From assembly GCF_032854445.1 (NCBI RefSeq), contig NC_088297.1, positions 22,333,127-22,397,126 of the forward strand: 64,000 nucleotides of DNA, written 5' to 3'. The stretch comes from Liolophura sinensis. Taxonomy: Eukaryota; Mollusca; Polyplacophora; Chitonida; Chitonidae. The position numbers and the translations under genes were made by a program. The notes below the pieces were generated by a model, which had not been told where the DNA came from, made no database searches, and saw nothing but the letters and a program-made list of their open reading frames with translations. Positions 23,690 through 36,100 of this stretch are shown here, in pieces; positions within the stretch are counted from its first letter, which is position 1, and every line of letters starts with the position of its first letter.

Positions 23690-25360
23690 AAATCCAACCT
23701 GTTCGTGATATCTCCCCAAGGTTGTGCCAAAGGTTCTCATCAGGCTGCGTTCCTTGACCAGCTGAACATACCTGTAGCCATTTTTGGTTTGTGCATAACA
23801 CACCACTTACCTTAGTCAATTGTGTGGGTAGGTCGTCTATAGTTGGAGTAGTGGTTGTTTTTCAAAGCCTTGTTCTAGGGTTTGGTGTCGATACACAACC
23901 GCAGACGTCCATCGGCCTTTGATACAACAACTATAGCAGAGATCCAGTCAGCATCTAGGTCGGGATATAGGAGCAATACTGCCTTTTTCGGTAAGCTGAT
24001 CTAACCCTTTCTTTAACTTTGCCTGGAGAAACTCCGGCACCTTTCTGCAAGGTAACTTGAAAGGAAATACGGTCTTGTCGCCTTATAAATTATAGTAGAC
24101 CATCTAGTTTTCCGTCGCCTTGAAAAACTTCTTTGTAGGCAGACTGGACATCATTTAAGTTGAGCTGAGTTTTATCGTGGTGTCTAGACAAAAGCCATGA
24201 TGTTCTCAGATTTAACCTTTATGAAGTTCATATGTTGAGCAGCTCTGGCCCCAAGAAGACGTTTACTTTCACCTTTAACCACAGCCATTTCCACACTGTA
24301 CTTTTCTCTTTCTTTGGATTTCACATCGATACTCTTCGTTTTCCAACAGGAATAGTTTGTTTCCCATTGAACATGACAAGTGAGGTAAAGCCTTGTCGAA
24401 GTGTTTCAGTTCTTTGTCAGCGTATATTCGGACATAGTGACTCAGGGGAATCACAATCACAGTCCGGTCGGAACACAAGGGTTTGTCCCTGCAAAAACAT
24501 ACGGGGAAAAATCCTCTTCAGATACCTTAAATGCTTATGTTGAGAGGAGTTTTCGCTGGAATTTACAGCCAGCACATATTCTTCTTCTGCAGATTCACTG
24601 TCATTTCCAAACATATTAACTTTCTGTTTGATGTTTCTTTGGTCTGGACATTTTGAAGCAAAATATTACGTTTCTGGCACCTGATGCATGCATTACCTCA
24701 CGTTGCGCACTTTTCCTTAACAAACTCGTGTTGTTTCCACCGAGCTTACAGCTTCTAGGCTTAGAATCTGTTTTCTTAGTGTACTGAAACTCTTGAGTTT
24801 TCTATCACGCATAGTCTGAACTTTTTTTGTGCAAGCCATGCTTCTAATTTGATGAATAACACTTTCATGCGCCCTACACACATCAAAAAGGTATCTTCAA
24901 AGTTAACTTTGTGCCCTGTAACGGTCGTTAACGAGCTATATTATCTCGGAGGCTAATCACAATTCTGTCTCTAATTAGATTATCTTTCAAATTTCCATAA
25001 AGGCCTGAGGTCTGAGGCATGGTTCTCACGGTTGCCATTTGCACAAGGTTCCTGATCTGTTCTGTCAAAACAATAACGTTGAAATGTTTCACTGGTGTCA
25101 CAATGAAGAAGATCTCAAATTTCTGAAGTACAATGTCAATATTGTGTCTGTCTTCTGGTTGAGTGAATGGTAGCCCATCGTATACATACACGTGTAGGGC
25201 ATTAGAACTAATACATGCCTAGAGTACAGCTGTCCTGTTTTTACTGTCAGCTTCAAAAGTTCTAGTACTTATTTCACAGTTATCCCACATCCTGCGAAGT
25301 TTCTTCCGGTTAACAGATGAATTCCTCCTTACGTCAATTTTCTGTGGTAAAGGGATATTA
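23690..25360 (-). pseudogene. decayed, truncated Ty3/gypsy-type gag-pol
   Basis: On the minus strand, 25191-24928 encodes a Gag piece with DIVLQKFEIFF and GNLKDNLIRDRIVISLRDN, typical of metazoan Ty3/gypsy Gag. Further on come a broken zinc-knuckle region (about 24.85-24.65 kb), a protease-like region (24.5-24.25 kb), an NLNDVQSAYKEVFQGDGKL linker, and the start of reverse transcriptase (PISRP, VVSKADGRLRLCID, TIDDLPTQL) near 24.0-23.75 kb. Frames change many times and stops are frequent. The region ends before the YxDD motif. No LTRs, RNase H or integrase were seen. An inactive relic, described only as family remains. Confidence 0.75.
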
Positions 25361-26380
25361 GTAGGTGTATGTGTTACACTTGGTTCTTTATTCTGCCATT
25401 ATTACATGAACTAACACAGTTTAACATTAAGCAAAGACACGCTGATCTGTACACATCAGTGAGTTGTACTGTGGACGTGCGAGAAATAAATGTTGGACAA
25501 ACAAACGATACAAAGGGGACACTTCTGTCAGCCAAAAATGGACGTTTGGTGAGTACGGTACATAGTATAGTCTATGAGCAATGTGCAATAGGATGAATTG
25601 TGTACAAAGTGTGCTGTTTCACAAATCAAGGCAATTATAGAAGGTTCCACATGTGCAGGTTATACACAAATATATTGATGAAAATAATGACGCCTACTAA
25701 ATAAATTATGAAAACGCCACAATACCGTTTATAGGCTTTATATCGGTTCCCACTCCAAACACACATAGCGCACTCGGAAAACGCATGTATCTGTTTGCCT
25801 TTATTTGCTTATTTTGTTTTCTTTTAGCTTTTATGACAGGTTTGTCTTTCCTCTTGAGTCAGTTTCACAATACAGATGTCGTCACACGAAATTATCTCTG
25901 AAATAATTTTCGCCCTGAAGGACTGACTACTGAAGCTATAGTAAGTATGTTGTGGGCCTGTTGGTATAACTAAAGAGCTATCTGATCAGGCAAGAAAGAG
26001 ATATTTGACATGGGTCAAATGGTCACAAATGAAAACAACAGTTAGCCCTATAAACGCAAAAAATCTACAGGTATTACAATAATAAAGTATTTGCTTTATT
26101 GCTGCCATACGCCAGTCTGAAGGAATCCCCATGTTTACGAAGGCAGTCAGGTTTATAGATGGAGAACATTGGAGTGCGCAGAGTAAACCAACGACCTTTG
26201 GCAAGTCAAGAACAAACTTTTCCACGTATGACGTATAGACATGCCTGCCATATTGGTAGAAGGCAAACTTGGCCCTCAGTGTTGTCGAACTACTATTGCC
26301 ATCAGGGTACCTCAGATTGTGACGGAAGAAAAGTTCCCAACAAGACAGATGCGGTTTATATACATTTACTTATTTATTCC
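25360..26380. other. intergenic, nothing recognised
   Basis: Short frames only; no splice-supported exon. Confidence 0.45.
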
Positions 26381-26383
26381 TGC

Positions 26384-26518
26384 AGCATCCTGCGGACGGC
26401 CGTGGCTTTCACCTGGGGCCCTGCCCAGTGTCCTCCCACCATAATCCTGGCCGCCGTCGAATAAGTGAAAAATTCTTGAATACGGCATAAAACACCAATC
26501 AAATAAAAATAAATAAAT
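26384..26518 (+). repeat. SINE-A tail half
   Basis: cctgcggacggccgtgg ... ataagtgaaaaattcttga, ending in aataaataaa-rich sequence. Confidence 0.82.
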
Positions 26519-26538
26519 TTACTTATTTACTTATTTTT

Positions 26539-26695
26539 CCATTTGATTCATGTTTTACATCGCACTTAAGAATATTTCATTTTTACGATGGCGATCAGCA
26601 TTATGATGGGCGGAAACCTGGTAGGGTCCAAAGGAAACCAACAGCAATTCGCAGGTTGCTGGAAGATTTTCCCACGCACGGATGGGGAGGAAAAC
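26539..26695 (-). repeat. SINE-A tail half, opposite orientation
   Basis: Faces the copy at 26384-26518 tail to tail. More diverged (cgcacttaagaatatttca). Confidence 0.78.
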
Positions 26696-26699
26696 AACA

Positions 26700-27595
26700 T
26701 TCGTTGACCTCAACTGGAAGAATCGAGCGTGGTCGTTTGTGTAATGTAGTTACGAACATGGTCGCTACTCCTATACTGGGCTCTCCGATATAAACAACTT
26801 TGTCTATCATCAAAATTTTCTGCATTTTTTTCTTTACTGGCACATGTTTGTATGTATTAAGCATTAGACGTTTCTCTGTATTTAGTGTAATTATTCGAAG
26901 TAACCCTTTTTACAGGAGGCGGAGAAATAAACAACACATCGTTAAATTAAATAATCAAAACCTTATTGTGTGAAATCTTGTATGTTTAACATTCCCATAA
27001 ATTTTCACAAGAAGATATAGGACATGACAGGTTGAGCACGTGTGCAGTTATACCTCAAATGATGAAGCACTCAGATTTTGTCATACGATACACACGTATA
27101 TATGCGCGGAAGCGGATGTCAACCGAATTGGACGTTCCGTGTCAATATTCGCAAGGCAAAATCCCAAAGCGATGTTTGACACAAACTACCAAAGAACCAA
27201 GACAATATGGAAAGTGCGAAAATAGGACGGAATTATAGAATGAGAAGCAGTCCGCAGTTTTCAACGATGTTTGAAAAACGCAAGGTTTCTTCTAGGTGAA
27301 TGACAGAAAACAGTTTTCAATTCGTGTACAGGCATGCATAAAACTGTTTCTTTCTTGACCTTATTAAGCTTTCCAGCTGAAAGCTTATAATTCGTGCCGA
27401 GTCTCATAGCAGATCACTTTTTACTCATGTTTATCCCCAAATGATATGGGCTACCTGCCGGAGGATAAAACCTTTCCCACCTATCGGCCATATTTGTAAG
27501 AAAATAAAACAGTGTACTATTATCTGAACATTTACGTGTAAGAATAAAACTCTTATTTGGGGAAAATTGACAAGACATCACATAACATCGGTTGT
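26700..27595. other. intergenic, nothing recognised
   Basis: No supported gene or repeat. Confidence 0.45.
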
Positions 27596-28734
27596 TATGG
27601 CCATTTGCCAGGTATCACACTGTCAGCTTTGATATTACTCTCTATAGTGTAAGGCTTTTGTTGTGCCAAATTTGAATATGATATTTTAAATCACCTTTAA
27701 GACATGAGCCTGACAATTGACTGCTATTATTTATATTGGAATTTTTACCACATTGACAGTTTATAGCACTTTATCCACAACTATATTTAGTATTAAAATA
27801 AATATAAATAACGGAGGCAAATTCTTAATATCTGGTACACGTGTTACGCTATGTGTTCATGATTTCCTTATATTTGCTACAACGTTAATAATATATCTGG
27901 GAACGGGCACTGAAAGTAGTTTAGGGTATTATGTTACTTGAAGATTTAAACTGGTGTTATCAAAGGGTGGAAGGGGATTTTAATTCAGAATACTATTCTA
28001 TTAAAAGTCTTGTCCACTAAATCTTTACAAACTAGTTTTCGTGGTAATGACGGCAGATACACGACTCTTGATTACAGTTTTTATGGCAATGGGTTAACCA
28101 AAACTGCCATGCAGACCTTTACATCATTTTTAATATTGAGTGTTTAACTCACCAAGGATAGCAAAGCGACTTAAATACTTTCCATTTGATGCTGTGTAGG
28201 CCCGCTGGATTTTTCCACCCGCAAATTCGGACGGTCCTCACATGAGAGAAAAGTTCTAGGGCACTGCGTTAAACATTTACTCAGTCAGCTAATCAAAACT
28301 TACCGAAGGTTTGGCCTGTGTACAAGATGTAAACCAAAACTAGCAGAGGCATGACCGCTGTCTTGATGCCTTTCCTCAGAGATGATGAATAACTGCCGTG
28401 TTTGTCCAATAAAATTCATTAGCCAATTAGCGTTATATTCTACCTGGCTTTTTTGTTCAGCTGATGCTCAGAAATGTTACAAAATAAACAGACGGAAGAG
28501 GTACTTGCCATCACACTCACACTAGCAATGCTCACATTTCCAGCCGGACATACATTGTCAACAGCAACACTGGCTGGATTCAAATCTCATTAATTTTTTT
28601 TACTAATTGCTCCCCATTTTATTTGAATATTTTTAAGTAAAAATCGATTACATTAAGTGAACAAAAACATGTCTTTTTATTTATGGATTGATTTACTTAC
28701 ATGACGGAAGTTTAGTGTCTTTCCTTAATCACTT

Positions 28735-29895
28735 CTCTCATCCGACGATACTAACGAGTATACAATGCCAGAGTGTATAGTAGGCACTTCCTGAACGCCT
28801 TTCCTCAAATAATTGACTCACCCGACATCACTAACAAGTATTCAATACCAGACTGTGCAGTGGGTACTTCCTGAACGCTTTGCCTTAAATGCTTCACTTA
28901 TTCGACACCACTAACGAGTACGCAATTGAAGACTGTGCAATATGTACTTCCTAAACGCCTTTCCTCAAATTCTTAGCTTATCCAAAGGCCCATTCGAGTA
29001 TACAATACCAGACTGTGCAATGGTTGCTTCTTGAACGCCTTTCCTCAAATTTTTAACTTATCCGGCAGCACTAACGAGTACACAACATCAGGCTGTGCAA
29101 TACGTACTTCCTGAACGCCTTTCCTCAAATACTCGGCTTATCCGACGGCACAAACGAGTATACAATACCAGGCTGTGCAATAGGTACTTCCTGAACGGCT
29201 TTCCTCAAATACTCGGCTTATCCGACAGCACAAACGAGTATACAATATCAGGCTGTGCAATAGGTACTTCCTGAACGGCTTTCCTCAAATACTCGACTTA
29301 TCCGACGGCACAAACGAGTATACAATATCAGGCTGTGCAATAGGTACTTCCTGAACGGCTTTCCTCAAATACTCGGCTTATCCGACAGCACAAACGAGTA
29401 TACAATATCAGGCTGTGCAATACGTACTTTGTGAACGGCTTTCCTCAAATACTCGGCTTATCCGACGGCACAAACGAGTATACAATATCAGGCTGTGCAA
29501 TACGTACTTCGTGAACGGCTTTCCTCAAATACTCGGCTTATCCGACAGCACAAACGAGTATACAATATCAGGCTGTGCAATAGGTACTTCCTGAACGGCT
29601 TTCCTCAAATACTCGACTTATCCGACGGCACAAACGAGTATACAATACTAGGCTGTGCAATGGGTACTTCCTGAACGGCTTTCCTCAAATACTCGACTTT
29701 TCCAATGGCACAAACAAGTAATGAATACCAGGCTATGCAATGGTTACTTCTTGAACTCCTTTCTTCAAATTCTTAACTTATCCGACAGCACTAACGAATT
29801 TACAATATCAGGCTGTGCAATGGGTACTTCCTGAACGGCTTTCCTCAAATTCTCGACTTATCCAATGGCATAAACGGATGTACAAAATCAGACTG
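28735..29895 (+). repeat. 80-bp satellite array 2
   Basis: About 14-15 units of exactly 80 bp: tatccgacagcacaaacgag + tatacaatatcaggctgtgc + aataggtacttcctgaacgg + ctttcctcaaatactcggct. Central units (29.1-29.7 kb) are nearly identical. Outer units are diverged. Confidence 0.95.
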
Positions 29896-30432
29896 TCACT
29901 ACATGCAGCTATTTTCTGAACATCGTAGCAAATTTGCTTTTGTCCACAAAGCTCGTTATAATTGTTTAGTCTAGAAATCATTACTGTAAAATTCTCATAC
30001 CAGAGTCCAATATAAGTACCAAAAGAGCCACGTATTTGCTATTACATATAACCTGGAGGAACTATTCAAGAAAAGCAAGTATTATATAGTATAGTAAAGT
30101 AGTACTGCTTGGAGAGACAAACCAGAGCAGCGATGACAGTGTGATCGTTGGCGAATGGTCACATGTAACCTCCTGTCAGTTTACCCGCGTTAAGGGTTTT
30201 TCTAACGATTTATATGCTTAAATAAACACAAACAAACGAACAAATTATCCCCCGCCCACAGCGCAACGACTTAAGTAGAATTAGGTAAAAAAAAACAGTT
30301 GTGTTTATTAGACGTGACTGGCCTAGAATTCATCAAAATGTTGTATTGTTATCACATGATCATGAACTCGATAGATTTGAATGATCTGCGTACAAGCAGT
30401 GCATCCTCGTGTTTTGTAGCTTTTATCTGTTG

Positions 30433-30570
30433 GTCTGCCAGCAACCTGCAGATGGTCGTAGGTTTCCCTCATGTTCTATCCGGTTTCCTCACAGCATAAC
30501 GCTAGTCACCGTAGTGTAAGTGAAATATTCTTGAGTACAGAGTAAAACATCAATCAAGTAAATAAATCAA
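30433..30570 (+). repeat. SINE-A tail half inside the duplicated block
   Basis: cagcaacctgcagatggtcg ... taagtgaaatattcttgag. Its counterpart is at 54742-54880, so insertion came before the duplication. Confidence 0.85.
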
Positions 30571-31204
30571 ATAATTATTTGACTCTTGCTTAACGCTGCA
30601 CTTTTAATCAATGTGTTAACGGCCTTCTTTATGGGTTGGTGGGTCCGGAGTGCTCATCATAAACCACCGACTTTGGGTAAGTTACTAACAAACTTCCGCA
30701 CCTGTGACGTACAAATATAAACATCGTGTTGGTAGAAGACAAGTAGAAACGTTAGATCGCACAAACTTCCATACGGACCTCTTCGATATGATGTAGACAA
30801 ACACGACACGCCAACCAGCCACACTATACTAAAAAATAAAAACTAGCAACACACGGCCTATCACATCACGAGGCTAACACTTGAACCCCTGGTCCACCTG
30901 GAAGCAGTATAGCCATTGGTACAGGACATCTGGTGTAAATCTATTTTTTTTTTATTTATTCTGGTGGTGGTGGTTGGGGGAGGGGGTACAAGGAGTCGAA
31001 ACGTGCTTACAATGAAAACAAAAAAGAATTCTTATGTTATGTATATAACTGTGGAGGACGAAAAATGTGCACGTGTATGAGATTAGCAATAAAGTAAGTA
31101 TCTTAATGCAGTTACCCTCCATAGTGCCAATCTGTTGATCACAGCAGCCCCCCAATGTGCTATTCCGTACCTGTACGTCATACATGTACTCTGAATCGGC
31201 TACC

Positions 31205-31395
31205 ATTTTCTGCGTGTGTGTGTATGTGTCTTCAGAGTCTTCTTGTGGCAGGGCGAGTTCATGCCGCCAAATTCAGCGCTGCCGCCTCTAAAGTACCATG
31301 CCGAATATACCGGACATGACACTCCACGCAGTCACATTGTACTGACACTGGACCAGCCAGTCATGTTTCTTTGCTTTAACATCTCTATGATAAAG
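31205..31395 (-). repeat. SINE-C fragment
   Basis: tcttcttgtggcagggcgag and agtcacattgtactgacac match the reverse of SINE-C. It is followed by sequence also found at the 3' end of the LINE at 59.6-59.8 kb. Confidence 0.65.
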
Positions 31396-31829
31396 CTAAT
31401 GCACCAAATTAGCAAAAAAATCACAGACAATTTAAACTGTCTCCCATTGGTTAGAGGAGCATTCCTGGACACAAACCCCCCATTACAACTTCCGTTTTTC
31501 GGTAGGACGAATGTAATTCTGTGTATTTTAGGGTAAAAAGCTTTATTCGTGAAAGTTTGAAATTATAGAGAGAAATCATTTAAGGTAGTAATGAGGCTGC
31601 GAGTGACGTCCCCTTGGTGTTGCTAGGCACGCCTCCCAGCTGCAAGCATGGAAAGGTCCAGATTTTGACGGTCAACCTATGTCGAGATTTTTATGCCTTG
31701 TTTCTTACAGGCTGGGCCAGGTATGCACCAAAGCTTATTGGCCACGGAATGTTTGGGACTGAGCTACAGCGCTAGACGTTAACATATTCGCTTATGGAAA
31801 ATTTGTGGGGGTCTGAGGCCACCTCAACA

Positions 31830-32955
31830 GGTACAGGAGCAGAAAAACATGGTAAAAAAAAAGACAACCGTGTATTGAATTAATCAATCTCTCTTCCACA
31901 GAGGTGTAGAGAAACTGTTTATAATACTAAACAGGCTGGATAATGGAAATCCAGGAAAGAGCTGCATAAACGCAGGCACCGATATTCGCCCTCATTCTCG
32001 TCAGATAATAACGGATTTGTTAGATGGACTCTCCAAGAAATGAAGCGAAGTGCTATTAAAATCACAAATATTTGCCTGAACTACAGGTTGTCCAAAACGT
32101 ACAGTCATTTACCAGGTGACTGCTTTTCATAATGTAATAAAAGAAACAAGTGTAGAGAGTGAAACCAGAGCAGCCATGGCATTGTGATAGTCGGTAAATT
32201 GGCACACGTTTAACCGGTGAAATACGGCTTCACTTTACCTCAGTTAAGACTTTAGTCTAACTGTTCATGTGAATGCTTAAATAGCAGCAACTCACACGAC
32301 CCCAGCAGTATGGTTGAATCAGTATAAGGTATAAAAAAGGAACAGTTTGTCAGACGTGATGGATCAAATGCTAAAGTTTGGTATAAATAAGCGAGGGTGA
32401 AGGTAAAAAAAGACACAGTACAGGTATACCCATGTAGTGATTTCTCGCTATATGACTAAAAATAAACAGTACATATAAAATCCCAGATATATACATACAT
32501 ACCAACACACCTACAACAAAGTGGTCTTTCACCACCAAATATTCATAGAAAAATGTTCATAGGTGGGGGAAAACAAATAAACATGCAACGATAATTTAAA
32601 ATTAAGCTTAACGTATTTTATTTCTCCACATCGCTCTTAAAACATGGCATAGTGGGACAATTTAATTTATGTTCAACAGACAAATTTTGTCTTACGAACA
32701 GATTTCAGTTTTAATTTAAACAGTGCCCCAAACATTGAACATGAAATTGCATCTGCAAATAGATCACAATCACCAATAACAGTATGAAAAACCATGACAC
32801 AAATGACATCCACTCGTGTGACACGTCAATTACAAAACAACCATCCGTATGTTAACTCGAGAATTGTCGCTGACTTCCTTCTCTTAAACCGCCTTATGTA
32901 ACTTTATTTCAAGTTAGCATACTAGGTTCACCTTCTTCTATGATGAATTATATTA
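31830..32955. other. intergenic, nothing recognised
   Basis: No supported exons. Most likely sequence beyond the 3' end of the minus-strand gene at 33.1-40 kb. Confidence 0.4.
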
Positions 32956-32959
32956 TTCT

Positions 32960-32965
32960 TTTATT
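32960..32965 (-). promoter_or_regulatory. candidate poly(A) signal for the Cys-rich secreted gene
   Basis: AATAAA on the minus strand, about 112 bases past the stop codon at 33078-33080. Confidence 0.45.
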
Positions 32966-33077
32966 TCTGTATGTTTGGCGCTCGGGATGGCTGTTTTTTT
33001 GACATAGGCGCTGTTAGATGCTTATTCGTTTAAGGACAGCATAAAATTGAGATAACTGTTGTCTCACAGCTATCCTT

Positions 33078-33198
33078 CTACACAGCCTGGCATAGAGCTT
33101 TGACAGTACACCCAACACCAATACAATTCACGGCAGGCCGGCAAGTTCTGGTGGTCGAATCTATGCTTGGAAAAAGGTAGCCCGGGTTGACAGAAGCA
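33078..33198 (-). CDS. exon 6 (terminal) of the Cys-rich secreted gene
   Basis: 121 nt, acceptor atttatctattgcag. Encodes NPGYLFPSIDSTTRTC and a Cys-rich end (C-X5-C-X4-C-X5-C), then TAG at 33080-33078. Confidence 0.76.
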
Positions 33199-36100
33199 CT
33201 GCAATAGATAAATTGTCACAGATGAAATAAAAGGAGCATTTCTTTTTAGCGTAAAAGATGATCTCCAGCGCAGCATGTGGGATTTTGGTGTCTCAAACAT
33301 GATATTCTTTAACTTTACCACGGCCATATTGTATATACTAAAAGAAGTATACATTTAAAGTAAGACAATCAAACTGTGTTGATCTTCAACCAATAGAATG
33401 ACTTTATTTCGGATTCAACATGATTATTTAGTAGCCGAGCATGACCAATACGCACGATGTCAATACATAGCGGATGTCATTTTCACAAATGTTATTCTTA
33501 TTTTTCTGAAAACAAAAACGTAGTATTGTAGTTGGACCTAGAGATCTTTAATATCTGGAGGTAATATTGTATAGGTCTCCACATCGATATCCTTGTCCGT
33601 GTCTGCTGACAGAGGTCATTTAGCAGAGTTCGCCATGAAAACTTTGTGGAGATTAGGTTTCCCCAGTTGGCCACCACTAGAAAAGCACAGTACACAAGTG
33701 ACGCCTAATAAACTGCAAATGACAAAACTGCATTCTCTCTGTACCTAATTCTGTTATACTTACGTTGAGTAAATCCAACAACCCACAATCTCAGTGTTTA
33801 TCGGGCAGGTAGCGGCTGGCATGCCTGTTTGAATTCCTGCAAGTGGGGCCTGTCGTATGACAAACGTTCCAGTGCAGCTAGGCACACAAGTCGCTATTGC
33901 CTGTGGAAGGAGACAAACAGAGCTGTGATCAACTCTAACGTATCGTTCTTTTTCATTTAACTTACAACTTAGTTGTATTTTAATTTTTAGTTATTACTTT
34001 TATGAGTAGAACAAGCATATATGATTTTATACAGACATAATACAAAAACCACGACATGCATTCATACCATTTCTTGGTCGGGATTACTAACGCTTCTCAC
34101 ATCAATACCCAGTGGACGACATTACCACACCCAAGAATACTTTTCCACACAAACTAGGCCAAGAATACAGTACATTGATGTGTATGTAGTGTATGCATAA
34201 TGTTTGTCGGAACAGATAGGATATTAATGCTCCATCAATTAGAGAACTCAAGCCCCAACTAAACAACTTGGCAGTCACTTACTCGTGTCTCAGGTGTATA
34301 TTTGTAAAAGAAACGTAAAAAAATCCATCAATCAAGCAAACATTCTGTCTTTCCAAATAATAAATGTAGAGTATACTAACGAATGTTCAGTTTCAAGTCA
34401 TAAGAAAGAATTTTGAAAGGCATACAGGTACTTCACAATGAAACATCATGCAGACGTTCTACTTAACGATAATAAAAGGGGTGACAGGACAAGGTCATGC
34501 AGTTGTCCTCTGTCTCCTTCGTTGGGCGTTTGCTTAAGGGGGGAATTTTGAACAAATATGCCATACAACTAATAAGGAAAGTTTACCACATGACCTACTG
34601 ATGCCGTCATGTTACTTTTGGTCAAAAAGAGATTGAAGGTTTTCTTAGAACTCCAGAACCACTTTAATGATAAGGACGAAACTTTGCATGCATTTTCTGA
34701 TCATAACGGTGTTGGACTTCGTCAAATACTGTAGAAGATCGGCAATTGACAATAATGTCAAGTGATGATGAAGTGTCAAATGGGCATGCCGGGGTGTTTT
34801 AAGTCAAAAAATTACAGATTTACGGTTGTCCGTCACTTGACATGCAAAAAGGCTTGAAAATAACCATGTCTAAATTCTGTAATTGTTATTTGCGAGAATA
34901 CAGTGCTGGGGACAAAACCAGATTTTACAAAGGGCAAGACTGTTTTGCATTTGTCTTAACATCCAGTTTAGAATTATACGACTGTGTGAGTAAAGATAAA
35001 TAATACAGGGCATCATGAAAACACAGGGCATCATGAAAATACAGGGCAACATGAAAATACAGGGCATCATGATTTTCGTGATATCAGCGAATAGAAGGTA
35101 CACTGAAGTAGTAAAAACAGTAATATGCAAACGTTTGGGTTAGCAATGAATGTAGTTTTAAAAATTAAATGTTGTCATTAATATTAGAAATTATTAATTT
35201 ACCAGTTTTATGAGGCTTAGTGCTGAAATTTGGCTGATACCACAGCGGGTTTCGAAGTATTGACCTCAGAGTCAGGCACCAAATCGCCAGCAATACACGT
35301 CAACCGTTTAGACCACTCGACCAACAGGCTTTCCGAAATAAAAGGTAGATGACCGGTAGACTTTACAGCGAACATGCATTACCCCTCTGATGATCACAGA
35401 TGACGTCACTTGCTTTGGTGAATATATCACATAGGTACAGATGTCATTTTAGACGTGGATTAAGTAACAGTATTATCGTTAATAGGGATTACACTTTCTG
35501 AATATAGCACAGATTCTAGTGCTGAAATTTGGCTGAGACACTGCGGGTTTCAAACCAGCGACCTCAGAGTCAGGCACCAAATCGCCAGCAATACATGTCA
35601 ACCGTCTAGACCACTCGACCAACAGGCCTTCCAAAATAGAAGGTAGTTGATCGGTAGACTTTACAGCGAACATGCATTACCCCTATGATGGAAAGCATGA
35701 TGGTCGAGTGGTCTAGACGGTTGACATGTATTGCTGGCGATTTGGTGCCTGACTCTGAGGTCGCTGGTTCGAAACCCGCAGTGTCTCAGCCAAATTTCAG
35801 CACTAGATTCTGTGCTATATTCAGAAAGTGTAATACCTATTAACGATAATACAGTTACTTAATTCACTTTCTAAAATGACATCTGTACCTATCTGACTGG
35901 GGGTAAATAATACTTTTATATGGCGTCCTTTCAGAGTTTGAAACAAGACAGGTTTACATCTGACGTTGCACTGCACAGCAGTTCCATAACATAACCCCTC
36001 GAATAGCACGTCCGAGAAAATTAACAGCGCCAGATTGATAAACATTAGGGCATTTGAGAGTACAGAGAAAGGTCACAAAGGTATTAAATGTTCTATTGCG

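Larger units (their letters stand above)
27598..31823 (+). repeat. duplicated block, copy 1
   Basis: Collinear with 50.49-55.97 kb in the same orientation. It starts at catttgccaggtatcacac and ends near cgcttatggaaaatt...ggggtctgaggcc. It holds the 80-bp array, a SINE-A tail and a SINE-C piece in the same order as copy 2. Copies differ by many substitutions, by array length and by a block of about 590 bp present only in copy 2. Confidence 0.85.

Noticed and set aside
28735-29895. Possible CRISPR array
   Set aside because: The whole 80-bp unit is repeated without unique spacers, there are no cas genes, and the genome is animal. It is a satellite.
35698-35790. Functional tRNA gene
   Set aside because: Box A and box B words are present, but the stems do not pair as a tRNA. 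The sequence is repeated three times with the same flanks, so it is a SINE.
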